In this document: positions 1 through 9,494 of the stretch, piece by piece
Layout of the letters: every line of letters begins with the position of its first letter
Numbering within the stretch: position 1 is the stretch's first letter
Assembly: GCA_029255685.2 (NCBI GenBank)
Contig: CM055315.2
Coordinates: 54,837,358 to 54,901,357 of the forward strand
DNA length: 64,000 nt
DNA from: Silene conica
Taxonomy: Eukaryota > Streptophyta > Magnoliopsida > Caryophyllales > Caryophyllaceae
Direction of reading: 5' to 3'
Position numbers and translations under genes: made by a program
Notes under the pieces: generated by a model
Told to the model about the DNA's origin: nothing
Seen by the model: only the letters and a program-made list of their open reading frames with translations
Database searches by the model: none

Positions 1-670
1 CTAGACATGAATTACTATAACATTTAAGTCTGATCGTTCATATCCAAATACCAAGCAATATATTACAAAATTACGTTAATCATTTAATAACCAGATATCC
101 TATAGACAATTTGAGGCACCAAAATCACATAATCATATCACTCTAATTCATTATACAATAAATATACACCCATTCCCAGAAAATTTCAATTCAATTATTC
201 AGATCAATCAGCATTTCAATATCAGTCGTATTCTTCTTATGCACATCATCATACTACCAACTATAATCGTATTCTTCTTACGCACCCCAATACTTGAAGT
301 AATACATATCTCAATCACATTCAATAGCAATCTCATGACTCACAATATAGATTACCAACCATATTCTTTCACAGCGCATCATTAACCATGTATCAGATCA
401 TTACTTACCTCATTCTTCTCCTGCAAGACCGTTAGTACAACAACATAACTAGGTCTCTATATAATCTACCCCACTCTTCAATTACTCTCATTGGGTTCCC
501 GAGACAGAACAGAAAGGGCCCAGGTTTGGTGTGAGGGGGCCCCTAACTCATCCCGTTCCTTTTTGGGGCTCCTAACCGTTTCGTCTCGGGGTTCATTTTA
601 TTAGACTCTTCCTACGTTCATTACGATTCATTTAATTTAGGCCTAAGGATCGTTCGCTCTGATACCACTT
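1..670 (-). mobile_element. Internal 5' region of LARD-like LTR element (partial)
   Basis: Noncoding internal sequence next to an LTR that begins at 671. From about 420 to 670 it closely matches 47190-47451 and 53390-53652, the segments just inside two LTRs of the LARD array further right. It is read on the minus strand, so the element starts in the LTR at 671-5552 and runs off the left edge of the window. No open reading frame of note is present. It is a relative, not a copy, of the LARD family: the match weakens towards position 1. Confidence 0.75.
656..668 (-). other. Primer binding site (initiator tRNA-Met type)
   Basis: Read on the minus strand, two bases after the LTR end comes GTGGTATCAGAGC, the standard plant PBS complementary to the 3' end of initiator methionine tRNA. 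It fixes the element's orientation as minus and the LTR boundary at 671. Confidence 0.85.
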
Positions 671-1925
671 TGTAACACCCCGATTTATTAAGGAGCCTTT
701 GGCAAGACATCCTCAGTAAATTGAGCTGTTACCATCTCAGATTATCCGAGGTAGTGAATAACAAAGTAAATCAAACCAAAGTACTTTATATAAAACCTAT
801 AAAATTTAAACATTTGTTGTTACAGAAATTACATAGAGAAATAAAAGCACAACTGACGACTACTCTATATGTGATGTAGATCTAAGTCGGTCTCGAGTCC
901 GCATCTCACATTCCCGTCCCAGCTCCTGACTCCTCTGTCTGTTTCCTGTAGACTCTACTCCCCATTCCGGATCATCGTAGGTGTCACACGAATACACAGG
1001 GTCAACCGCGAGCACTACAACAAAATGACACTTGCGCCACGATTTATGTCACGGGAATTCATAATTCGTGACCTAAATTTGCTTAGTCACGGGAAAAAAA
1101 GTCCCCTTCCTTCAAAATTAATTGGTAAAAATATTTATGTCACGGGAAAATATATTCGTGACAAATAATTGTTTTTAGTCACGAATTAAGCCATGACCGT
1201 GGCTAACAAATGCATTTAGTCACGCATCAAGTCACGAACGTGGCTAATAATTATTTTTAGCCACAATGTCGTGGCTAATTATGATTTATTGTCACATGTA
1301 AGTTAACCGTGACTAATTTGTGTGCTTAGCCACACTGAATTCTTAACGTGGCTAATTATGATTTATTGTCACAGCTAAATTATCCGTGACTATATTGCTC
1401 TTAGCCACACACTGAATTCTTACCGTGGCTAATTGTGATTTATTGTCACAAGTAAATTACCCGTGACCAATTATTGCTCTTAGATACGCACTGGATTTTT
1501 ACCGTGACTAATATTTTTGATATGATAACAAATAATAGTACAAAATTATTAGTGCAAAATGGTGTGTACTGTGACATCAAGATGATTGCGCCGTATTATT
1601 GCGAGATGTGAACAATATTCGTACTTAATGTCTTCACTATTGACGTAAATGATCTTATTATGATTATTCTTATTATTGGATTTAGTCTGTCACAAGTGAG
1701 AATTTGTTCAATTTATTATGATTATTCTTATTAACACTACTGACTTGAAAATGAATATGATTATATGAATAAATAATTGTTGTTTAACAATTTATTTTGC
1801 TTTATTTTCTTTGAATGCTGTTTTACTTTAATTATACGTTTAATTATGTAATGACAATTTCGTAATTTCAAAGCTACTTACCAAGTTACTCAATTATTAA
1901 ATTGCGCAACAAGCCCGACAAAAAA

Positions 1926-2160
1926 CACTACAACAAATTTACACTTGCGCCACGATTTATGCCACGGGAATTTATAATTCGTGGCTGAATTTTGTTTAGT
2001 CACGGAAAAAAAAAATTCACTATTTTAGAAAAAATTTATGCCACAGGAAAAATTTTTTCCGTGGCAAAAAGTCAATTGCGCCACAATTTAGGTTACAGTC
2101 GTGGCTAATAATCATTTTTGCCACGAACAATGTCACACCCATGGCAAATATATATTTATA
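1926..2160 (+). repeat. Second CACTA-type terminus inside the CACTA element
   Basis: A second CACTACAACAAATTTACACT start at 1926 is followed by the same subterminal words as the outer left end (CTTGCGCCACGATTTATG, then CCACGGG motifs). No separate matching right end or 3-bp duplication is seen, so it is either a nested related element that lost one end or an internal duplication of the left terminus. Confidence 0.7.
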
Positions 2161-2705
2161 ATTCTTTTTTTGTTAAATTTATAATATTGAATAACATTAT
2201 TTAGAGACGGCATCACATTCAAAGAGAATGTATGTCCAATTAAATAATTAACTTATTAACACCTATCATTGAGAAGTCTGAAACTAATATATTGTTAAAT
2301 AAGCTTTTCATTAGAAAATTGATTTACAACTTTATTTGTAAAATATTTCTACAAGAACTTGAATTCGAGATGTTAAATTGGAAAAAAATTTGGGAAGTTT
2401 TTAAGGAGAAAAAAAAGAAAAGACAATTAGATTTAAAATATGATTAAATAAAAAAAAGTACTTTAAAAAATTAGATTCAAAATGATTTCCAACAAGTCAT
2501 TGAATAAAATGGAAAAAAATATATTGATAAAATAACCGATATAAAAAAATCAATATAGAAAAACATTTTAATTATTGAAAATGAGCGTATCACATCGAAA
2601 AGTAAAATGGAAATTAAAATAATAAATTTACATGTATAAATAATGTGAAATTTTGTTGACACCAAAGAAATATCAAGAATAATAAAAGAAAGGAAATATG
2701 ACAAA

Positions 2706-3446
2706 TTACTACCTAATAAATTCAAAAAATTGTATATTACTACCTAATATAATTAATTTTGCAACTTACTACCTAAAATCACACAACATTAATCAGTTTG
2801 CTACCATTTTGACGGAAACCGAACTTAAGTTAGTTTTAAATGTTCGGAATAAGGTAAATGACGATTTTACCCTTTCTTAATAAAACATCTTCAACTCTCT
2901 CCCTCCCCAAATTAAAATCCATGATCTGGTTCAACCTTCAAATCAATCTCTTTATTATCACTATCTTCTATCATTCTCTCCATTATTACAACAACTTTTT
3001 TTTCCCTGAATTTCTCAATTTCACCCAAAAAAGCAACCAACTTTCTTCTTACCCCGAATAGACCCTTGAAGACATGTTACCGCCGGAAAAATTTGAAGAT
3101 TTAGGGAGAAATCTGGGATTTTTTTGATTAAAATAGAACAAGATTGATGAAAATCTGGGGGAATTGGGTTCTATTGATGAAATAGAACGAGATTGATGAA
3201 AGGAGTTATAAGTTTTGTTGAGGTAGAAAGGTGTTTTAATGGAGGAAGGAGAGGGGAAGGGTAATATGGGTATTAAATTAGGTTTTAAATTTAAACGGGA
3301 AGAAATAAACTGATTTCCGTCATTTTTTAGCAATTTCCGTCATTTTGGTAGTAATCGTGTCGGTTTTTACACTTATTAGGTAGTTATTTGAATAATTGAA
3401 CATATTAGGTAGTAAGATGTAAAATTTTAGACTTATTAGGTAGTAA
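2706..3446. mobile_element. Mutator-like inverted-repeat element inside CACTA
   Basis: The ends are inverted copies of TTACTACCTAATAA. The inverted similarity extends inward for well over 100 bp and contains repeated ACTACCTAATA words and a TGACGGAAA word on both sides. Flanks TATGACAAA (2697-2705) and TATGCTAAA (3447-3455) agree at 7 of 9 positions, fitting a slightly diverged 9-bp Mutator-type target duplication. Internal reading frames are short and unconvincing. Non-autonomous. Confidence 0.7.
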
Positions 3447-3455
3447 TATGCTAAA

Positions 3456-4203
3456 TAGCCTAAAAGAACTCAATTTAGAGAAAACAAAAATTTATACATA
3501 TTTTCTGTGTTTCTTGGCAAAAACTGATTATTTTCGAGTTAATAATGTCTTGGTCATTTACTTTAGGAATAAAACTCGGTCATTGATACTCATATGTAAT
3601 CATTATTCAAAAGTGATCATTATTTAGTAAAAAGTGATTAAACTTTTTGTCGTTACAAATACGACGATCTTACAAATAGTATTTGTGTGGGAAAATATAT
3701 GAAAAAATAGATAAAAGAAAAATAAAATAAAAATGCCGACAAATGAAAAAAAATAAAAAAAATGTATTAGGGAAAAAAAATATAAGGAAAATGTCATTAA
3801 ATAGTTTGGAGAAAATGGTTTTGTTGACTCGGGCAAAAAAATGACCCGAGCATCATTAGTCGGGAGGTCAACATTGAAAACCTGAGTAATTTGAGAAAAA
3901 TAATATTTTTTTCGCAAAAATATGTAAATCATTTAATATTTTTTCGCAAAAATAATAGTCAAGGTAATTTAGAAAAAAGGAATATAATTTAAAAAGGTTT
4001 CAAAGTGTTAACTATATCAACAAGCTTAAGTTTCATTTTCGGTAGCTCATCATAAAAACTTCACGGTTAAGCGTGCTGAGGTGATAGTAGTCTTGGGATG
4101 AGTGACCTCCTGGAGAGGATATACGATTCGCAAAAGTGAATGACTTGTGATTGTAAGTAACGAGTTGAGATAACTAACCAAGCAAGGATTAAAGCTTGAC
4201 AAA
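3456..4203. other. CACTA interior, no gene seen
   Basis: AT-rich sequence between the Mutator-like element and the SINE. It holds homopolymer runs and no supported reading frame, RNA gene or transposase remnant. Confidence 0.6.
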
Positions 4204-4214
4204 ATTCTATATGT

Positions 4215-4403
4215 AACCAAATGTGTTTGGTAGTGTGGTGGTTGCTCACCTCATCCCTTAACCCTGAGGTCAGGGGTTCGATTCCTACCCATGGGAATGG
4301 AACAACTCTTTGGCAAGCCGTTTATCTCTTCGTGAGAGAGGTCGCAGCGAGGGGATTATACACCGTTGTCAACACGGTGGACACCCCGGTTTACAAAAAA
4401 AAT
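4215..4403 (+). mobile_element. tRNA-derived SINE
   Basis: The head has an RNA polymerase III A-box-like TAGTGTGGTGG and a canonical B box GGTTCGATTCC about 35 bp downstream, followed by a tRNA-unrelated body and a 3' A-rich tail near 4394-4402. Flanking direct repeats ATTCTATATGT (4204-4214) and ATTCCATATGT (4404-4414) match at 10 of 11 bases, the signature of LINE-assisted retroposition. The body GGGGATTATACACCGTTGTC resembles plant SINE tails, but I do not assign a family. Confidence 0.85.
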
Positions 4404-4796
4404 ATTCCATATGTGAAAATATTTTCATTATAAGCAATAAATAATATATTACATTTTGTTTATTTATTTTTTATTTTTGTTTGTCACGGGAATAATTTTG
4501 GCCACGCGAATTAATTTTTGGTTACGGGAATTATTAGCCACGTGAGAATCTGTGGCTAAAAATATAATTTTAGCCACGTTCTTGTTTTTCCCGTGGCTAT
4601 CTGTTAGCCACGGCCACTTGGGTCACGGAAGGTATTTCCGTGACAAAGAGCTTTAGCCACGGGAAATTAGTACTTGCGCCACGAATTTAGTCGTGGCCCA
4701 AGTGCTTGATTGTAGTAGTGGAGGTTGAGTAGATAAACAGATTAAACATAAATAACAATAGAACTGTATTCTCCTCCAACTCCATATCATTCCATC

Positions 4797-4930
4797 ATCC
4801 ACCACACCTCCATCACACCACACCTCCATCACATCACACCGCCCATCACATCACACCTCCCATCACATCACACCTCCCATGGCCATATCACAAGACCCAT
4901 ATCACAAGACCCATATCACAAGACCCATTT
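4797..4930. repeat. Minisatellite in LARD-like LTR
   Basis: Tandem copies of a CATCACATCACACCTCC-type unit are followed by three copies of ATATCACAAGACCC. It sits in the LTR at about the place where the LARD LTRs carry a different 26-bp minisatellite (see 41695). Confidence 0.8.
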
Positions 4931-5552
4931 CACAACTCCCGATCTCCACAGTGATCAATAATAATAATAATACGATCCACAGTACAGTGATAATCAATTG
5001 TATCAAACTCGTAATAAGCATCACTTACACATTTCATGTCATAACATGAATCATAATATATTTCCCCCTACCTCGATTTGCAGAACGATAACTGAACAGC
5101 CGCCAGAAATATTCCTCTTCGAGCTCGGTTCCTCATTCCCTGAGCAAAACGACCACCCTAAGACCACTTTGACCACCGTGCCAGGCCCTCCTTTGCTATC
5201 TCAGATGTGGCGGCATGAACTATGGTGAGTGTGTGAGTGTTGATAGGTCAGAAATAGGGTTGTTTATTGTCTCAAATGTGACGGCAGTAAGGTGGGGGTA
5301 GGGTTTGTGTACAATTGTTTTGATTTTCGATAAGTGGGTTGTTCAAGGTTGTACGCAAAACGAGGCCCAAAGCCAAACTTAAACACGGTTTTATTACTAG
5401 CTTTCATACTCGGCCCCTCACTAACATCATAAAGAAAATATACAAAATTATTCAATAAATCAATTATCGAATACGACACTCAAATAACTTTTAACATAAC
5501 CAAATAAATATTACGTAGTAAAATAAAATATAACAAAATACGGAGTGTTACA

Positions 5553-5969
5553 CTTTCACTCTCGTGATATGATGAGATTTTGATATTAGTTTGGGTTTGG
5601 TATATCAGTTTTGTGTATCTGTTGTTTACTTGTAGTTGTGACCATCTTATTAGCAATAATTGACGCTTGTATATTACTGTGATGATCTATGGTTATGGTG
5701 ACCAGGTTCTTAGGTACGACATGATTGGTGATGTTATGGTTGGGAGAATGAGTCGTCACGCAGTTTTGTAGTGTCATAGTCTTTTTATATTCACTTCCGC
5801 GATACTTTCAGTTTTATGATATTTTTGGAGACATTGTAATCACTTTACCTTTATCATTATAATAAGTTGCATGTTCGTTTACTTTGATATTATGGCTCAG
5901 GAAACTGAGATGATAATGTTTCATAATCTGATAATTCTTCCTAAAGGCCTTGATTATGAGGGTGTTACA
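5553..5969 (+). mobile_element. Truncated 3' part of chromovirus LTR (copy 1)
   Basis: Parallels 7805-8234, the 3' part of a complete LTR, ending GGGTGTTACA at 5969. Its 5' part is missing because the minus-strand LARD-like element ends at 5552, so that element inserted into this LTR. The remainder must lie left of the window or be lost. Confidence 0.75.
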
Positions 5970-6524
5970 ATTACATATATAAATATTTCCTATTTTAAGA
6001 AACATTACAAATCAAGTAATTGAGCTTAAAATAGAAAAGAGTATAAATTTAAAGAATAAGAATTGTAAAGGTAATATACTCCTTTGTCAATTGTTCGAAG
6101 TAATGCAAAAATTAATAATGTTTTATAGATTACATTACATAATAGTGTAGTCTTTCATTGTCTCGTAATAGAATCTCTACACTCTCTCCACTACTTCGAC
6201 ATGATTATAACCATTAACTTCATGTTTGTGGTGGTGGCTATGTCACTATCTTTGTGATTATGGTGTAATAATCGCTATAAATATGAGATTATGGTTTAAT
6301 TAAGCAACATAAATATGAGATTATGGTGTTAATTAATCAATATAAATATGAAAAATTTGTAGTCTCTTAACACACATCTTCCAAACATCATATACTATTT
6401 GTCTATGTTAATTTTGAACAAATGAATATGACGGAGGAGGTATAGTTGAACTAATTAACTTTATTTATATTACAATCTTTAATGAGCTAAAGTGTTTTAA
6501 TTTTCTTGTGACGAATATTATCCG
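5970..6524. repeat. Duplicated flanking segment, copy 1
   Basis: Follows the LTR end and is repeated, apart from small differences and one 229-bp insertion, at 8235-9019. It contains a Stowaway-type MITE. The similarity stops in the middle of the palindrome TTGTGACGAATATTATCCG at 6506-6524, where chromovirus pol sequence takes over. Confidence 0.85.
6079..6440. mobile_element. Stowaway-like MITE (copy 1)
   Basis: The left end starts CTCCTTTGTCAATTG and the right end finishes ACGGAGGAGG, inverted CTCC-type termini bounded by TA dinucleotides. Its partner lies at 8575-8940 in the duplicated block. Confidence 0.65.
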
Positions 6525-6810
6525 CGTTCATAATGTGTTTCATGTATCCCATTTACACAAGTACGTTAGTGACCCATCTTACATCCTTGAGGTGGAGCTA
6601 GTAGAGCTTGATGAAGCTCTATCTTATGTAGAGACCCCTAAGGCCATACTTTATAGTAAGATTCGTAAGACAACGATGGGAGAGACCAAGCTTCTTAAGA
6701 TATTGTGGTCGAACCACGATGTTGAGGAGCCTACTTGGAAGTTTGAGCCTGCTATGAGAGAGTGTTACCCTCAATTGTTTGATAAGGTATGTGAGGTTAC
6801 GGGGACGTAA
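6525..6810 (+). pseudogene. Chromovirus (Ty3/gypsy) pol C-terminal fragment with chromodomain
   Basis: About 95 codons with the signature of the integrase C-terminus and chromodomain of plant chromoviruses: HNVFHVSHLHKYV near the start, ILWSNHDVEEPTWKFE in the middle, then ECYPQLF before the stop at 6808-6810. In the intact polyprotein this part follows integrase and may guide insertion to particular chromatin. Everything upstream (gag, protease, RT, RNase H, integrase core) is missing because a duplication junction sits at about 6524. It is followed by a polypurine tract and a complete 3' LTR in the same orientation. The Tekay/Del type is my best guess at lineage. Confidence 0.85.
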
Positions 6811-7007
6811 CTTGTTTCTTCTGGGGGATAAGAGATGATCGCGCGCTAGGTTTTGAGTTTTTTTGGAGTTATTTGTTTAGTTGCTTCGCTTGTTGAGTTG
6901 TCTTTTAATGTAGTGGTGTTGTGTCTGCGACACGTTCATGTCATGCTGTTTGTGAGTCTTTCTTTTCAGGTCAGTGAGTTGTGAACTTCGAGGACGAAGT
7001 TCACTCT

Positions 7008-7017
7008 AAGGGGGGAA
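7008..7017 (+). other. Polypurine tract of chromovirus
   Basis: AAGGGGGGAA three bases before the LTR start at 7021. The upstream GAACTTCGAGGACGAAGTTC is also found, slightly changed, beside the LARD LTRs (43893-43930, minus strand). Confidence 0.85.
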
Positions 7018-7056
7018 TATTGTAACACCCCTCTAATTGTCTTATGGGTAACTTTG

Positions 7057-7228
7057 TCGAGTTGGTTGAACTCGGTCGAGTTGACCCAAAGTCGTATAAT
7101 TGTTGCGTTGTGACCCAACTCGGCCGAGTACCTAGTACTCTGTCGAGTTAGTCAAACTCGGTCGAGTTGATGTAACTCGACCGAGCTAGCTCAACTCGGC
7201 CGAGTTGGTCAGTGACTCGGCCGAGTCG
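7057..7228. repeat. Cluster of ACTCGGYCGAGT palindromes in LTR
   Basis: About eight copies of a 12-bp palindromic word such as ACTCGGCCGAGT or ACTCGGTCGAGT occur in 170 bp, spaced by TTGR-type linkers and lying just upstream of the TATA box. The placement fits a U3 enhancer-like array. Confidence 0.85.
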
Positions 7229-7258
7229 TTTTTTTCCGTGTTCAGCGTCGCCGTAGCT

Positions 7259-7266
7259 TATAAAAG
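7259..7266 (+). promoter_or_regulatory. TATA box of chromovirus LTR
   Basis: TATAAAAG about 240 bp into the LTR and just downstream of the palindrome cluster. A likely RNA polymerase II promoter for the element. Confidence 0.65.
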
Positions 7267-8264
7267 AAAAATCGGAAGTTAAAATTAGAATTACCCTAAA
7301 CTAAGGCCGTCATTTACCTTCTCCCTCCCAAATCTTTCACTCAAAAACCTTAAGGAGTTCATACAAGTGTTAAGTCACGCCGATCTCTTAGCCTAGCGTC
7401 GTTCTCATCAAGTGAGACTCGTATTTGTTGTTTACCATGTTTAAGATAAATTATTTTGTAACTATGGTTGGTAATACGGTTCATGTTATCTTAGGAGGAG
7501 GATTCGTAGAAGAACGGTGATAGATCTTTGTCAATCTTGTCTTAGTTAATTGCCTTGAGGTAGGGTTTTCCTATTCAATTCTGTTAATTGTGGTTGTGAC
7601 GATCTCTGTTACTTGTATTTAACTGATATCATTGTGATTGTTGATGATTGATTGGGAACATATGTTTGGGACCGTGAAGGGAAACAACTCTCAATCCTAC
7701 GATCATCTTCTGTGGTTTCCGTTGTAGAGGGAATGTGCACATTAATGGTCTGGGCAACCCTTGCCTCGAGCAAGTGGGGATTGGATGTGGGGCTAGAGGT
7801 CGCCACTCGTGATATGATGAGATTGTGATATCAATTTGGCTTTGGTATATCAGTTTGGTTTTGGTATATCAATTTTGTGTATCTGTTGTTTACTTGTGGT
7901 TGCGACCATCTTATTAGTAGTAATTGACGCTTGTTTATTGTTGTGATGATCCATGGTTATGATGAGCTTGTTCTTAGGTACGACGTGATTGATGATGCTA
8001 TGGCTGGGAGGATGAGTCGTCATGCAGTTTTATAGTGTCATAGTCTTTTTATACTAACTTCCGCAATACTTTGAGTTTTATGATACTTTTGGAGACATTG
8101 TAATCACTTTACCTTTATCATTATGATAAGTTTCATGTTCGTTTACTTTGATATTATGGCTCACGAAACTGAGATGATAATGTTTCATAATCTGATAATC
8201 CTTCATAACGGTCTTGAGTTATTAGGGTGTAACAATTACACATATAAATATTTCCTATTTTAAG

Positions 8265-8493
8265 TGTGTGTTTGGCCTACCTTTTCAAATTATTTTTGGA
8301 CTTAAAACACTTTTGGCCAAACACATCTTTTATTTAAAAGTTAAAAGTAATTTCTCAAAAACTCAAATACCCTCTTTTTGCCCATAAAAGTAGAAGCAGG
8401 AATTTGATGTTTCTGATTCTTAAAAACTACTTTTAAAAAATTAAGCCCTAAAAACAAAAACTCATTTTTAACAATTTAGGTCAAACGTGCTCG
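8265..8493. mobile_element. Small inverted-repeat element (MITE-like) with empty site in copy 1
   Basis: 229 bp absent from the other copy of the duplication. It is flanked by AAG (8262-8264 and 8494-8496), which occurs once at the empty site near 6000. The ends are imperfect inverted repeats, GTGTTTGGCCTA against GCACGTTTGACCTA. The superfamily is uncertain; a 3-bp duplication suits Harbinger- or CACTA-type ends. Confidence 0.7.
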
Positions 8494-8574
8494 AAGAAAT
8501 ATTACAAAATCAAGTAATTGAGCTTAAAATAGAAAATACTATAAATTTAAACAATGCGAATTGTAAAGGTAATA

Positions 8575-8940
8575 TGCTCCCTCTTTGTCAATTGTTCGAA
8601 GTAATGCAAAAATTAATAATGTTTTATAGTTTATATTACATAATAGTGTAATCTTTTATTGTCTCGTAATAGAATCTTTACACTTTCTCCACTACTTCGA
8701 CATGATTATAATCATTAACTCCATGTTTGTGGTGGTGGTTATGTACTATCTTTGTGATTATGGTGTAATAATCATTATAAATATGAGATTATGGTTTAAT
8801 TAATCAACATAAATATAAGATTATGGTGTTAATTAATCAATATAAATATGAGAAATTTGTAGTCTCTTAACACACATCTTCCAAACATCATATACTATTT
8901 GTCTATGTTAATTTTGAACAAATGAATACGAGGGAGGAGG
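8575..8940. mobile_element. Stowaway-like MITE (copy 2)
   Basis: The ends are GCTCCCTCTTTGTCAATTG and GAGGGAGGAGG, inverted and bounded by TA. It is the same element as at 6079-6440, duplicated with its surroundings. Confidence 0.7.
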
Positions 8941-9000
8941 TATAGTTGAACTAATTAACTTTATTTATATTACAATCTTTGATGAGCTAAAGTGTTCTAC

Positions 9001-9025
9001 TTGTGACGAATACTATCCGTCACAA
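9001..9025. repeat. Palindrome TTGTGACGAATA...
   Basis: Near-perfect inverted repeat with arms TTGTGACG and CGTCACAA. Related palindromes lie at 6506 (truncated), 11239-11265 (perfect) and, as GACGGATAATATCC-type words, at 9108-9192. They probably mark ends of a small transposon family. Confidence 0.7.
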
Positions 9026-9253
9026 TTTAAAGATGATATTTCCCTTCCACAATAAGCCAAGTGGGGAGGAAATAGAGCTAGCTGCTATGGATATTGACAT
9101 TTGCATATTGTGAAAGGGACATTATCCGTCTTTATTTTTTGACGGACTGTTTCGTTTTCGATTTTTTGACGGATAATATCCGTGCTCGGTGAAAATTTGT
9201 GAAAAAGACGTCTCAAAAATGAAAAATGAAAAATGAAAAAATGAATATTAAGT

Positions 9254-9440
9254 TTTTTTTTTTTTTTTAAAGTAAGTATATTTAAAAAGGTAACCAATTA
9301 CATGTACATCAAGGTAGTACTGTAGCGAGAAATGCTGCAAAGATTGGCTGTAGGTAACATAGAAAAATACATTTTCCACTCATTGATAATGATCTGGCCT
9401 ATTGGCTCTGGTCTCGAAAGCATCCCTTCAATTCGAATAT
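9254..9440 (-). mobile_element. Retroposed insertion with poly(A) and 18-bp target duplication
   Basis: The 18-bp direct repeat AAAAAATGAATATTAAGT lies at 9236-9253 and 9441-9458. The enclosed 187 bp start on the plus strand with a run of about 15 T, that is, a poly(A) tail on the minus strand. Target duplication plus tail is the mark of LINE-type retroposition. The body is not recognised; it could be a SINE, a 5'-truncated LINE or a cDNA fragment. It begins 37 bp beyond the WRKY stop codon in the same sense as the WRKY transcript. Confidence 0.8.
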
Positions 9441-9494
9441 AAAAAATGAATATTAAGTAAATTTGTTAAATTAAGAATATAAAAAAAAATTAGG

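Larger units (their letters stand above)
1013..4720. mobile_element. Non-autonomous CACTA (En/Spm-type) DNA transposon
   Basis: The left end reads CACTACAACAAAATGACACT and the right end, reverse complemented, reads CACTACTACAATCAAGCACT. It is flanked by the 3-bp target duplication GAG (1010-1012 and 4721-4723), the size expected for CACTA elements. Subterminal regions (about 1030-1510 and 4480-4710) are packed with short direct and inverted copies of a CCACGGGAA / CCGTGGCTAA word, the usual transposase-binding architecture. The matching LARD LTR at 41590-41610 shows the uninterrupted site. No transposase reading frame is visible, so movement would need a partner. It carries a Mutator-like element and a SINE. 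Confidence 0.9.
671..5552 (-). mobile_element. LTR of LARD-like element, split by a CACTA insertion
   Basis: Plus-strand ends are TGTAACACCCCG at 671 and CGGAGTGTTACA ending at 5552, an inverted pair typical of gypsy-type LTRs. Without the CACTA element at 1013-4720 the LTR would be about 1.2 kb. It aligns at its ends and around 980-1012 / 4721-4740 with the 2.6 kb LARD LTRs at 41254, 47452 and 53653. The PBS to its left shows that it is the 5' LTR of a minus-strand element. The target duplication cannot be tested because the other end is outside the window. Confidence 0.8.
7021..8234 (+). mobile_element. Chromovirus 3' LTR (copy 2)
   Basis: A 1.2 kb LTR beginning TGTAACACCCCTCT right after a polypurine tract and ending GGGTGTAACA. 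It holds a cluster of CTCGGTCGAG-type palindromes, a TATA box, and a 3' half repeated at 5553-5969. The same flanking DNA follows both LTR copies, so the duplication happened after insertion. Confidence 0.85.
8235..9019. repeat. Duplicated flanking segment, copy 2
   Basis: Counterpart of 5970-6524. It differs by point changes and by a 229-bp insertion at 8265-8493. Here the terminal palindrome is complete (9001-9025), and single-copy DNA leads on to the WRKY gene, so this copy probably sits in the original chromosomal context. Confidence 0.85.

Noticed and set aside
4225..4290. tRNA gene
   Set aside because: A and B boxes are present, but the sequence does not fold as a full cloverleaf and continues into a SINE body with A-tail and target duplication.
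6508..6524. Start of the chromovirus pol fragment at 6508
   Set aside because: It would begin with GTG and lies in duplicated flank DNA; pol similarity begins only after the junction at about 6524.
9330..9360. Plus-strand ARNAA-type reading as LINE RNase H remnant
   Set aside because: The short resemblance to the LINE ORF2 end (SIARNA) is on the strand opposite to the poly(A) orientation and extends only a few codons.
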